A DNA stretch of 21,468 nt from Bacteroidota bacterium (GTDB lineage Bacteria; Bacteroidota; Bacteroidia; Chitinophagales; LD1). Positions 13,989-21,468 of the stretch are shown here, piece after piece; positions within the stretch are counted from its first letter, which is position 1; every line of letters begins with the position of its first letter. The translations under genes were made by a program, and so were the position numbers. The stretch is from assembly GCA_947457525.1 (NCBI GenBank), contig CANGXE010000004.1:1-21468 (forward strand), given 5' to 3'. The notes under the pieces were generated by a model. It ran no database searches, was not told where the DNA came from, and saw only the letters and a list, made by a program, of their open reading frames with translations.

Positions 13989-16523
13989 TCAACCATTATT
14001 GATTGACTGTGAACTTTCTGATAGAGGATCTTGGTTCTTGGCTATTTTCTTACGTATGGTGAAATGAAATGAAGTGCCCTCTCCTAATACGGAGTTAAAC
14101 CAAATTTTACCTCCATGGAGCAACACAATTTTTTTACATATGGCTAGCCCAACACCTGTGCCGGGATATTCATTGTCTGTATGCAAACGTTGGAAGATTT
14201 TAAAAATTCGTTCTTGAAAATCTTCGCGAATTCCTATCCCATTGTCACTGATGATAAACTCCCACTCGTCTTCATGTTCAACGGATGTTATCTCAATGCG
14301 AGCATTTTTCCCTTTTACAAATTTTAGTCCATTGTCTATCAAATTTTGAAACAATTGGACGAGCTGTGAGCTTTCTACTTTAAGAATCGGCATTTCACCA
14401 ACGATTATTTCGGCATTCGTTTGTCGTATTGCACCTTGCAAATTGTTAATCACTACTTGAATGATTTCATTTAAGTAGACTAAAGAAATTGGCTTTGTAG
14501 TAGACGATAATCTAGAGTAACTTAGTAAGTCTTGGATGAGTGATTGCATCCGTTTTGCTCCGCTTACAGAATAGTTAATAAACTCTGAAGCTTCAGCATC
14601 AAGCTGAGGTTTATAACGAGATTCTAATAGTTGTAGGTAGCTAGCTATGGTTCGAAGTGGTCCTTGTAAGTCATGTGAGGCTACGTAAGCAAATCTTTCA
14701 AGTTCTTCATTAGAGCGTTGAAGTTCTACTGCTCGCCTTTCAAGCTCAAGTTGTATCTTCTTTAAATCTGATGTATCAAAAATCATTACCATACCATAAA
14801 TCACTTCCCCCTTTTCGTTTCGAATAGGAATATGATAGACTTTTAAGGAACGGTTTTTAAACTCTTGCTCTATTTCAGAGATGTTCCCGGCTAGAATAGA
14901 CTTATAAATAGTTTCGATACGAGTTATATCATTCGGATGAATTGAATCATAAATTGTTTTACCTTCGATATCTTCTTTACTTTTACTAATTGTACCAATC
15001 AAAGCACCTTCTGCTACAATATAACGTAGTTCGTTATCGAAAATAAATATGCCTGAATTCGGTAGATTGCGCGCTATTTCTCTATAGAGTTGTTCAGAAA
15101 TCTTTAAATTTTCTTTAGCGGTTTTTAAGGCGGTAACATCTGTGGATACGCCTAAAATATTTAATCCACTGCTAGTGAGTGATGGAATTGGTTTTTTGAT
15201 AGTTGATAGCCAAATTATCTCACCGGTGCTAGGGTGTACGTAGCTCTTTACCGGAAATTGAAGTTTGTCGCCTTGTTGGATTACAGCTTCATCTTGGGCT
15301 AAAAATTCTTCTAATTGTTGTTTGTTAAATTTACCTTCTGTGTCATAATGCCCTTCCATCTCTTCGGTTGATAACCCATAGAAATCTGCCATCGATTTAT
15401 TTGTGAGCAGATACTTTCCATCTGAGTCTTTTACATATAGCATGCTTGGTGTTGAGTCGATAATTTGACGTAAAAAGTCTTTTTGTCGCTCAATGTCGGC
15501 TTGGAATTTTTGCTTTTCTTCGATTTGTGCTTTGAGTTGTAAGTTAGTATCCTCTAATGCTTTCGTTCGCTCCTTTACTTTTTGCTCTAATTCTTCATTG
15601 AGTTGATGTAAAAGTTGATTATGTTTTTTGCGATCGGTGATGTCACGCACATGCATTAACATAGCGGGACGATCTTTAAAAAGAATGGAGGCAACACTAA
15701 TTTCAATAGGTTTTTCATGGCCATTATCATCAATGCAAGTGCATTCAAACTTTTTAATTTCTCCTGAAACTATTTTGGGTTGTCTTAGTTTTATCGCTCC
15801 ATGTTGATTTTCTGGAGCGAGAGAATAAATGCTAGAACCGATTAATTGTTCTTTTGTTAATCCATGTAAACGACAAGTAGCTTGATTTACATCAAGTATA
15901 ATTCCATCGTTGCTTTCTATGTAAATAGCATCGGGGGAGTTCATGAAAACATCATGGAAGCGCTTTTCGCTGTTCGCCATACTCACTTGAGCGAGTTTGC
16001 GTTCTCGCACTTGTTCCTTTAGCTTTTGATTGGCTTCGGAGAGTTGGCGAGTGCGCGATGCTACTTTTGCCTCCAAGTCTTCTTTTGCTAACATCAATTC
16101 TTCTTCTAGCATTCGTTTTTGAGTAACGTCAGTATGAAGTGTGATGGTCGCAACAAATTTTCCTTTTGAGTCAAAAACTGGTTTTCCGTTAAACCGAACC
16201 CAAGCGGGTGTGCCATTTTTCTTGCGCATTTTAGATTCATACACATCGCTAAGCCCTTTTTTTCTTAACTCGAGTTTTTGTTTGGCAAAGCGTATATGTT
16301 CATCACTCCAGAAATAACTGAAGATTTTAGTATTAATAATTTCGTTATGAGAGTAGCCAATATTTCGACAAAATTGTTCATTAGCATAGATGATATCTCC
16401 CTCTGCACTTACACAGAAAATACCTTCATTAATCCAATCTACTATTTGTTTAAAATGTACGGTAGCAACTAAACCACTATTATTACTGAAGGTGATTAAG
16501 TCGTTGGTTTGATTAATTATCAT
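13989..16523 (-). CDS. Soluble multi-PAS sensor histidine kinase
   Basis: This is an 844-residue kinase with no signal peptide or membrane helix. The layout is PAS at about residues 22-135, coiled coil 136-185, PAS 186-298, coiled coil 299-347, PAS 348-466, PAS 475-590, then the dimerisation/phospho-acceptor domain with the H-box VASHDLQGPLR (H617) and the HATPase domain. The latter has the N-box LFQNLIDNGLKF (724-735), DNGIGI (760-765) and GTGVGL (788-793). All catalytic motifs are intact. There is no receiver domain, and no response regulator gene in the window, so it is an orphan kinase. The ligand or signal sensed by the PAS domains cannot be told from sequence. It probably senses a cytoplasmic signal such as redox state, oxygen or a small molecule, which is inference from the family. 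Confidence 0.93.
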   Translation of the reverse strand: MIINQTNDLITFSNNSGLVATVHFKQIVDWINEGIFCVSAEGDIIYANEQFCRNIGYSHNEIINTKIFSYFWSDEHIRFAKQKLELRKKGLSDVYESKMRKKNGTPAWVRFNGKPVFDSKGKFVATITLHTDVTQKRMLEEELMLAKEDLEAKVASRTRQLSEANQKLKEQVRERKLAQVSMANSEKRFHDVFMNSPDAIYIESNDGIILDVNQATCRLHGLTKEQLIGSSIYSLAPENQHGAIKLRQPKIVSGEIKKFECTCIDDNGHEKPIEISVASILFKDRPAMLMHVRDITDRKKHNQLLHQLNEELEQKVKERTKALEDTNLQLKAQIEEKQKFQADIERQKDFLRQIIDSTPSMLYVKDSDGKYLLTNKSMADFYGLSTEEMEGHYDTEGKFNKQQLEEFLAQDEAVIQQGDKLQFPVKSYVHPSTGEIIWLSTIKKPIPSLTSSGLNILGVSTDVTALKTAKENLKISEQLYREIARNLPNSGIFIFDNELRYIVAEGALIGTISKSKEDIEGKTIYDSIHPNDITRIETIYKSILAGNISEIEQEFKNRSLKVYHIPIRNEKGEVIYGMVMIFDTSDLKKIQLELERRAVELQRSNEELERFAYVASHDLQGPLRTIASYLQLLESRYKPQLDAEASEFINYSVSGAKRMQSLIQDLLSYSRLSSTTKPISLVYLNEIIQVVINNLQGAIRQTNAEIIVGEMPILKVESSQLVQLFQNLIDNGLKFVKGKNARIEITSVEHEDEWEFIISDNGIGIREDFQERIFKIFQRLHTDNEYPGTGVGLAICKKIVLLHGGKIWFNSVLGEGTSFHFTIRKKIAKNQDPLSESSQSINNG

Positions 16524-16553
16524 TTTAGTTGATGTACAAAAGTTAATGGATTA

Positions 16554-16586
16554 AATAAACAGGAGTTGGCGCAACCCTTGTTTATT
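16554..16586 (-). terminator. Hairpin between reductase and kinase genes
   Basis: A near-perfect 15-base-pair inverted repeat (arms 16554-16568 and 16572-16586, one mismatch and one G-T pair, GCG loop) lies 51 bases beyond the end of the reductase gene and 30 bases before the kinase start. On the minus strand the stem ends in TGTTTATTTAAT, a weak U-tract. It may be a weak terminator for the reductase gene, an attenuator for the kinase or an operator dyad. Confidence 0.5.
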
Positions 16587-16637
16587 ATAGCCCGAATTTA
16601 TACGGAAGATGTATTAAAAAGTTTTGATAATGTAGGC

Positions 16638-17702
16638 TTAGCTTAAATCTTTTCTTTTTACACCTTCAAATTGTAAAATATAGTCACATCCAAATACTTG
16701 TGAAGGTGTTTTGGCCCCAAAAACAGATGTCAATGTTAGTACTTTTTGTGCAATGTCAACTGCAGTCAGATACGTTATTGTGTAACCCTCCGGTAAGTTG
16801 AGCTGCACAGATTTGCTTATTCCTAACAAGTTTTTGGCTTCTCCCCAAATTACAGAACTTGCTGAATTTCTTTCTGATTCAGATGGGCCCGGGGGGCGTT
16901 TTTTGATACTATTAATCACTCGGTTTTTTACCCATTTATTTCTTAAAATAAATCCTATGTAATTGCTCCATTTCATGCTGCTGATTACTTTAGGCGGTAA
17001 AGTGTTGTAAACTGTTATGTTTGGTACTTTAGTCGATCTAAACCCGGAGGCTATGTCTCCCCATGAAATGGCTACAGCTTGTTTATTTTTCCCGTCTATG
17101 TTTACCGTGCGCACCAATTCCCCATTCTCAAAATCCTCAAGTTTTCCATTTCTGCGTGCCATAGTCGGTTGGCCTAGGTTTTCTGCCACGGTGATGGCTG
17201 TGCCTTGCGACAAACGCCCACCTTGTTGGGAGAGCACTAATTCGATGCTGTGTGCCGTTGGTAATATTTTGTAAAGATATGCAGCTAAACAATCAGAGGG
17301 TACTACATCAAATCCCACGCCCGGCATCAATAAGATTTCTGCTGCTTTGGCTTTTTCATCCATTTTGTAGGCTTGTTCAAATACTTGATACTCACCTGTT
17401 ATGTCTAAGTAGTGTGTTTTAGCTTCGAGGCAGGCATTAATCATCGGCAGCGAGGTGTACATGAATGGGCCTGCGCAGTGTAAGACCACCTGAAAAGGCT
17501 TTAAGTTTTCTACTACTTTTTGATGATTGTTTAAATCGAAAACCAAATAATCTAGGCCAAGTTCTTGCGCTTGTTTTTTGGTCTTATGTTCATCTCTGCC
17601 AGCAATGACCGGCTTTAATCCTTTAGCTAATGCGTGTTTACAAATCAGTTGACCGGTATAACCGTATGAACCATAAATTAGAAGGCCATTTTTAGTGCTC
17701 AT
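16638..17702 (-). CDS. Saccharopine-dehydrogenase-like NAD(P)-binding reductase
   Basis: This 354-residue protein has an N-terminal Rossmann fold: the nucleotide-binding motif GSYGYTG is at residues 11-17, AGRDEHKTKK near 34-43 fits a basic NADP-type region, and LHCAGPFMYTSLPMINACLEAKTHYLDITGE is typical of the saccharopine dehydrogenase / trans-acting enoyl reductase superfamily. The family is broad (lysine metabolism, polyketide enoyl reduction, unknown functions) and the true substrate is not evident. No lysine-pathway gene is nearby. The ATG at 17702 follows a good promoter and no other gene is co-oriented closely enough to form an operon with it. Confidence 0.85.
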   Translation of the reverse strand: MSTKNGLLIYGSYGYTGQLICKHALAKGLKPVIAGRDEHKTKKQAQELGLDYLVFDLNNHQKVVENLKPFQVVLHCAGPFMYTSLPMINACLEAKTHYLDITGEYQVFEQAYKMDEKAKAAEILLMPGVGFDVVPSDCLAAYLYKILPTAHSIELVLSQQGGRLSQGTAITVAENLGQPTMARRNGKLEDFENGELVRTVNIDGKNKQAVAISWGDIASGFRSTKVPNITVYNTLPPKVISSMKWSNYIGFILRNKWVKNRVINSIKKRPPGPSESERNSASSVIWGEAKNLLGISKSVQLNLPEGYTITYLTAVDIAQKVLTLTSVFGAKTPSQVFGCDYILQFEGVKRKDLS

Positions 17703-17721
17703 TTTGTTGTATTTGTTTCTA

Positions 17722-17752
17722 TAAATTTAGTTGAATTAAGAATGAAACCAAA
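17722..17752 (-). promoter_or_regulatory. Promoter of the reductase gene
   Basis: Read on the minus strand, TTTG (17752-17749), a 19-base spacer and TAAATTTA (17729-17722) match the Bacteroidota consensus with one mismatch at the last base. Transcription would start within about 15 bases of the ATG. Confidence 0.55.
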
Positions 17753-17887
17753 CTTTTTTAAATTATTTAGGTAATCATTTTACAATCAATGAACTATGTT
17801 ATCTAATTTATCTTCATTGACGAGAATATGAGTAATCTAAAACTATCTAGTCCCAATAATGGATAAGGTGCTAAGACAAAGGAAGCT

Positions 17888-18217
17888 TTAATTATTATCG
17901 GCATCTATTTGATAGACTTTTACTTTGTATTTGCTGGGGTCAAACAGCACCGCATCTTGCCAAGCATCTTGCCAATCGGGTTGGGTGTTTTGATCAATGC
18001 CGTTAAGTAAATCTTCATCGCCATTGTTGCGCAGGTAGTAAATTTTATATCGGAGTTTGATAAATTTTTCGGCCTGTAAGTTTTTGACCAGATAAGAAAT
18101 AGTACCACAGTTAGGTTCTACCTGAAAAGACTTAAATAGTTGCAGACATTCGCCTTTTTCTTTCACCTCAATGCAAAATTCTAACTTACTTTGAGCTGTT
18201 GCCATACCCAACAACAC
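17888..18217 (-). CDS. Small exported protein with uncertain start
   Basis: From the first usable start (GTG 18217) the product is 109 residues; ATG 18205 gives 105. The reading frame stays open upstream to a TAA at 18251-18253, and the extra codons spell a typical signal peptide core (KKIGFIALFIGVLLGMATAQ) ending at a likely cleavage site, but with no ATG, GTG or TTG at its beginning. Either translation starts at a rare codon (ATA 18244 or ATT 18235), or the start codon has been lost and the gene is decaying. The mature part has C-residues at LEFCIEV, GECLQLF and PNCGTI, and an acidic tail with no recognised domain. Confidence 0.5.
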   Translation of the reverse strand: MLLGMATAQSKLEFCIEVKEKGECLQLFKSFQVEPNCGTISYLVKNLQAEKFIKLRYKIYYLRNNGDEDLLNGIDQNTQPDWQDAWQDAVLFDPSKYKVKVYQIDADNN

Positions 18218-18312
18218 GCCAATGAATAGTGCAATAAACCCTATCTTTTTTTATATTTTATACTCTAAATTAATCCTTTCGGCTAACATTTAATACATAA
18301 TTAAAAAATGTT

Positions 18313-18344
18313 TTTGTTCGTGTGTAACATTATCTCTATTCTTG
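18313..18344 (+). promoter_or_regulatory. Probable promoter of the M42 peptidase gene
   Basis: TTTG (18313-18316), a 20-base spacer and TATTCTTG (18337-18344) match the consensus with one mismatch. It leaves a leader of about 25 bases before ATG 18375 and supports that start over the in-frame alternative at 18342. Confidence 0.45.
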
Positions 18345-18374
18345 ATTTCTATTTGCTCATTAAATCTATCCCAC

Positions 18375-19493
18375 ATGGCCACCAAAAAGAAAGCAGCCGC
18401 ACCAAAGAAAAAACCATCTTTATTGACCGATGAAGACAAAAAGTTTTTCGAAGTTTATATCAATAATCCTTCTCCTACTGGCTTTGAAGCCGAAGGGCAA
18501 AAACTATGGCTGAGTTATCTCAAACCAGCCATTGATAAATATGAAGTAGACAATTACGGCACGGTGTATGGCATTGTTAACCCAGAAGCTAAATTTAAAG
18601 TAGTTATCGAAGCGCATGCTGATGAGATTTCTTGGTTCGTGTCTTATATCACTGACAACGGATTGATTTACGTACGCAGAAATGGTGGTAGCGACCACCA
18701 GATTGCGCCATCGAAGCGAGTTTGGATACACACTCGTAAGGGCAAGAAGATTCCGGCAGTGTTTGGTTGGCCGGCTATTCACACCCGCAACGGAGGTAAA
18801 GAAACTCCACCGGAGTTGAAAAACATTTTCCTCGACTTGGGTTGCACGACAAAACAAGAAGTAGAAGACATGGGCGTACACGTAGGCTGTGTTATTACCT
18901 ATCAAGACGAGTTTTTTGTGTTGAATAATCGCTACTTTGGTGGACGCGCCTTAGATAATAGAGTTGGAGGGTTCATGATAGCTAAAGTAGCCCGTTTGCT
19001 GCAACAGAATAAGAAGAAATTGCCTTTCGCATTGTACATCGTTAACTCGGTGCAAGAAGAAGTTGGTCTGCGCGGAGCAGAGATGGTGGCACACACTATC
19101 CAACCTAACTGCGCTATCATCACGGACGTTTGCCACGACACTACTACGCCTATGATTGACAAAATCCTTGAAGGCGACTACAAAGCCGGCAATGGTCCGG
19201 TGCTGACGGTTGGTCCTGCTGTGCACAACAAACTGTTAGACTTTGTGATGGACACGGCTCGTAGCAGCAAAATTCCTTTTCAAATAGACGCTGCTTCACG
19301 CGCCACCGGCACAGATACAGATGCTTTTGCTTACTCCACTGGTGGTATCCCTTCGGTGTTGATTTCATTGCCGCTGCGCTATATGCACACCACGGTAGAA
19401 ATGGTAGCGATTGATGATGTAGAAAACGTGATTCGACTTATGTATGAAAGCTTGTTGAAGCTTAGTCCTAAGTTCAACTTTAAGTATTTGTAA
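18375..19493 (+). CDS. M42-family metallo-aminopeptidase
   Basis: This 372-residue cytosolic enzyme removes N-terminal residues from peptides, probably as a large multi-subunit shell as in other M42 enzymes. The di-metal site is complete: H81 and D83 (EAHADEISW), D194 (ALDNRVGG), E228 and E229 (QEEVGLRGA, catalytic base plus ligand), D251 (TDVCHD) and H338 (RYMHTTVEMV). The lysine/alanine-rich N-terminus (MATKKKAAAPKKK) is an extension of about 13 residues before the conserved domain. The precise specificity (glutamyl, leucyl, lysyl) cannot be told. A shared bidirectional terminator follows 24 bases after the stop. Confidence 0.92.
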   Translation: MATKKKAAAPKKKPSLLTDEDKKFFEVYINNPSPTGFEAEGQKLWLSYLKPAIDKYEVDNYGTVYGIVNPEAKFKVVIEAHADEISWFVSYITDNGLIYVRRNGGSDHQIAPSKRVWIHTRKGKKIPAVFGWPAIHTRNGGKETPPELKNIFLDLGCTTKQEVEDMGVHVGCVITYQDEFFVLNNRYFGGRALDNRVGGFMIAKVARLLQQNKKKLPFALYIVNSVQEEVGLRGAEMVAHTIQPNCAIITDVCHDTTTPMIDKILEGDYKAGNGPVLTVGPAVHNKLLDFVMDTARSSKIPFQIDAASRATGTDTDAFAYSTGGIPSVLISLPLRYMHTTVEMVAIDDVENVIRLMYESLLKLSPKFNFKYL

Positions 19494-19517
19494 ACCGAAA
19501 GGATTGGCTTGAAAATA

Positions 19518-19549
19518 AAAAAGTCCCAACTTCTCAGTCGGGACTTTTT
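19518..19549. terminator. Bidirectional terminator between the peptidase and tRNA-Ala
   Basis: AAAAAGTCCC (19518-19527) pairs with GGGACTTTTT (19540-19549) across a 12-base loop, with T-runs on both strands. It ends the plus-strand peptidase transcript and the minus-strand tRNA transcript. Confidence 0.9.
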
Positions 19550-19552
19550 TTA

Positions 19553-19629
19553 TGGTGGAGAATATCGGATTCGAACCGATCACCTCAACACTGCCAGCGT
19601 TGCGCTCTAGCCAAATGAGCTAATCCCCC
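19553..19629 (-). tRNA. tRNA-Ala, anticodon GGC
   Basis: All four arms fold over 77 bases including an encoded CCA. They are a 7-bp acceptor stem (GGGGGAT with ATTCTCC, two G-T pairs), a D arm GCTC/GAGC, an anticodon arm CAACG-CTGGCAG-TGTTG with anticodon GGC, and a T arm ATCGG-TTCGAAT-CCGAT. The discriminator base is A, as expected for alanine. It reads GCC and GCU codons. Confidence 0.97.
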
Positions 19630-19643
19630 GTGGTTGATGACTG

Positions 19644-19674
19644 CAAATGTATTTTTTCAAGTTTGTTTTTCAAA
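19644..19674 (-). promoter_or_regulatory. tRNA-Ala promoter (perfect Bacteroidota consensus)
   Basis: On the minus strand TTTG (19674-19671), exactly 19 bases, then TACATTTG (19651-19644). The start would fall about 7 bases before the mature tRNA 5' end. Confidence 0.75.
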
Positions 19675-19758
19675 AAAATGAACGTTTTCTTTCGCTATTC
19701 GTTTTTTGTAGCTAAAGATTAAACCGATTGATTATTTTCAACAGTAAAATCAAACACT

Positions 19759-20475
19759 ATGTCAAAAATTATTCTTGTAGGAGCATCTTCCGGCATCGGA
19801 AAAGATTTAGCCGTTGAACTGTCGCGCAGAGGCCACACGCTTGGTCTCACCGCCCGCAGAGTAGAATTGTTGGAAGCCATGCGCAGTGAGTTGACTGCTC
19901 CCGTACACATTGCCCGGATGGATGCCGAGCAGCACGAAGAAACGAGAAACGGCCTAGCGGCTTTGATTGAAGAGATGGGCGGCTGCGATGTGTTGATTTA
20001 CAACGCGGGCATTGGCGAATCGTCCGGCAGATGGGAGAAAGAGAACCAAGTGTTGCAAGTAAACGCGGTGGGTTTTGCTGCACTCTGCAATTTTATTTTT
20101 CGCTATTGGAAAGAGAAAAAACAACCTGGCCACATCGTAGGCATCACCTCAATAGCCGGAGTGCGCGGCTCGCGTATGGCCATAGGCTATTCGGCCACCA
20201 AAGCGTTTATGAGCAACTACATGGAAGGCCTGCGCAACGAAGCTGTCAAAAAGAACCTTCCCATCGCCATCACAGACATCCGCCCCGGCTTTGTTGAAAC
20301 GCCCATGACCAAAGGTCAGAAAGGAATGTTTTGGGTCTCCACCTCGGCCAAAGCTGCCTCGCAGATAGCCGATGCCATTGAGCGCAAAGCTAAGACCGCC
20401 TACATCACCAAGCGTTGGCGCTTTGCAGCTTGGTTCATGAAAAACCTGCCCGATTTTATTTGGAATAAGCAGTAA
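19759..20475 (+). CDS. Short-chain dehydrogenase/reductase (SDR)
   Basis: This 238-residue classical SDR has the nucleotide-binding motif GASSGIG at residues 8-14, a basic TARR segment at 31-34 suggesting NADP preference, NAG at 82-84, the active-site N102, S131 (TSIAG), Y144 and K148 (YSATK), and the PGFVET motif at 176-181. The C-terminus carries a basic, Trp/Phe-rich stretch (ITKRWRFAAWFMKNLPDFIW) seen in DltE/YqjQ-like SDRs that may associate with membrane. The substrate is unknown. Its stop codon directly abuts that of the convergent gene. Confidence 0.9.
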   Translation: MSKIILVGASSGIGKDLAVELSRRGHTLGLTARRVELLEAMRSELTAPVHIARMDAEQHEETRNGLAALIEEMGGCDVLIYNAGIGESSGRWEKENQVLQVNAVGFAALCNFIFRYWKEKKQPGHIVGITSIAGVRGSRMAIGYSATKAFMSNYMEGLRNEAVKKNLPIAITDIRPGFVETPMTKGQKGMFWVSTSAKAASQIADAIERKAKTAYITKRWRFAAWFMKNLPDFIWNKQ

Positions 20476-21303
20476 TTAAAAGGTCTCACCAAACACACTC
20501 GTCACCAACCACCACGACTCAGATTCTTCATCTTGTCGGAGCGTAAATTCAATGTTTTCGAACTCGCGCTTAGAGCGTTTGCCTTTTTCTTTTTGCGTTT
20601 TGTACACCACATCACACCACACCTTGGCGGTTTTGTTTTCTCGGTCTACGCTCACGCGCACAAAGTCGTAATGTACCAACGTGACGTTATAAAACTGACT
20701 TTGAAATGCCTCTATCTTCTCGCGAAGTTCTTCGCTGTCGGTGGAGAGGCCAAGGCGGTCTTTCATCGTCTCGCTAAACTGCTCGTGAAAGAAAGCTGCC
20801 TCTTTGTCAAACAAAGAGAGCAACGCAAAATGCACCGCGTTTTTTACATCATACTCCGCGTTCGGGTGAAACTCCTCATAGATAAACTGGTTCACCCAGC
20901 CTTTCACTTTCGTGTCCTCTATCTCGTGTTTAAATAACTCTTCGGTGATAAACCGATAAATCTCTCGCTCGGGCGTAGGCGCCAATACCTCTAAACCAAT
21001 GTTATACTTCTTCAACAAGCGCATGATTTTTTTCAAATCGCGGGTCACTTCCTTTTCGCTCAGATCGTTCACGTGGTTATACTCCGGCTCACCGATATAT
21101 TTATAAATCGGCACCAGTTTAGCATCGTTTTGTCGCTTGTGAAAACTCATGATTTGTTTCAAAAACATATTTTCCACATCTGCCGGCAGGTTCTCGCTGC
21201 CCATAAAATTGCCGCCAAACTCGGCCATCATCTTCAACTTCAGAAACTCATTCTCATCATTGATATCCGACTCGCTTTTCTTTATTTTCTTACGTTTCGC
21301 CAT
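20476..21303 (-). CDS. Conserved-looking hypothetical protein with possible NTF2-like C-terminus
   Basis: The 275-residue product starts MAKRKKIKKSESDIN, a basic/acidic disordered-looking tail, then is largely helical to about residue 185. The final 75 residues alternate strands (FYNVTLVHYDFVRVSVDRENKTAKVWCDVVY, FENIEFTLRQDEESESWWLVTSVFG) in a manner reminiscent of NTF2/SnoaL-like folds. There is no signal peptide or membrane segment. I recognise no named family. It converges with the SDR gene with zero spacing and is divergent from the gene at the right edge (79 bases apart). Confidence 0.75.
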   Translation of the reverse strand: MAKRKKIKKSESDINDENEFLKLKMMAEFGGNFMGSENLPADVENMFLKQIMSFHKRQNDAKLVPIYKYIGEPEYNHVNDLSEKEVTRDLKKIMRLLKKYNIGLEVLAPTPEREIYRFITEELFKHEIEDTKVKGWVNQFIYEEFHPNAEYDVKNAVHFALLSLFDKEAAFFHEQFSETMKDRLGLSTDSEELREKIEAFQSQFYNVTLVHYDFVRVSVDRENKTAKVWCDVVYKTQKEKGKRSKREFENIEFTLRQDEESESWWLVTSVFGETF

Positions 21304-21382
21304 AGTATGAAATTAAGTAATTTGCATAAATAATTTACAAACTTGTGACACATAGTGTTGTTTAGCCTTATATCTTTAACTT

Positions 21383-21468
21383 ATGTTACGAAAAATATTC
21401 AAGACAGACCCTCTGCAAGTTTTCTACTATGTGTTTGGCTACATCTTGCTCTTTGCCGTTTGGTGGGG
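21383..21468 (+). CDS. Start of a membrane protein, cut by the right edge
   Basis: An ATG at 21383 opens a frame that runs off the window after 28 codons. The visible peptide begins MLRKIFKTDPLQVF and enters a hydrophobic segment (YYVFGYILLFAVWWG), consistent with a cytoplasmic basic N-terminus followed by a first membrane helix. The family cannot be named from this fragment. Confidence 0.5.
   Translation, partial: MLRKIFKTDPLQVFYYVFGYILLFAVWW

Noticed and set aside
18504..18905. A 133-codon antisense open frame within the M42 gene.
   Set aside because: It lies wholly opposite a conserved enzyme gene and the translation shows no protein-like features.
1..21468. CRISPR arrays, insertion sequences, integrase genes and rRNA genes.
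   Set aside because: None seen on either strand: no spaced direct repeats, transposase motifs or rRNA-like sequence.

Overview
The window reads as a chromosomal segment of a member of the Bacteroidota. Several lines of evidence agree. Promoters match the Bacteroidota consensus (TTTG, about 19 bases, TAnnTTTG) upstream of atpD, rplL, rpsL, a tRNA gene and a reductase gene. Starts are preceded by A-rich sequence rather than Shine-Dalgarno motifs. atpD and atpC form their own two-gene unit with a short epsilon subunit. Protein sequences are typical of the phylum (505-residue ATP synthase beta, ComEA-like helix-hairpin-helix protein, multi-PAS kinase). I cannot name the genus.

Layout. (1) Bases 1-5022 are an AT-rich accessory block. 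It holds eight plus-strand genes, mostly unrecognised: a protein running in from the left edge, a small membrane protein, a possible GIY-YIG-fold protein, a zincin-like HExxH protein, an unknown protein, a 47-residue half zinc ribbon, a WapI/immunity-like protein and a small exported protein. They converge on a minus-strand helix-turn-helix protein. (2) Bases 5023-5430 are non-coding, with an orphan hairpin, a possible gene remnant and the atpD promoter. (3) Bases 5369-13925 are a housekeeping block, all on the plus strand: atpD-atpC, a membrane-anchored helix-hairpin-helix protein, a stand-alone rplL, a broken gene for an exported protein, then rpsL-rpsG-fusA-rpsJ-rplC. Strong terminators follow atpC, rplL, the broken gene and rplC. 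(4) Bases 13989-18250 are three minus-strand genes: a soluble four-PAS histidine kinase, a saccharopine-dehydrogenase-like reductase and a small exported protein with no obvious start codon. (5) Bases 18375-21468 hold an M42 aminopeptidase, tRNA-Ala(GGC) on the minus strand, a short-chain dehydrogenase, a convergent conserved hypothetical gene, and the start of a membrane protein running off the right edge.

Functionally the middle block is energy and translation machinery: the catalytic beta subunit and the epsilon subunit of ATP synthase, ribosomal proteins L7/L12, S12, S7, S10 and L3, and elongation factor G. The most unusual feature is gene order. The str/S10 gene run stops after rplC at an intrinsic terminator instead of continuing to rplD, and rplL stands alone with its own promoter and leader, away from rplJ and rpoB. 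The left block is the most likely source of new biology. Several of its genes overlap or nearly abut, and it combines nuclease-like, peptidase-like and immunity-like proteins, but no assignment there is firm.
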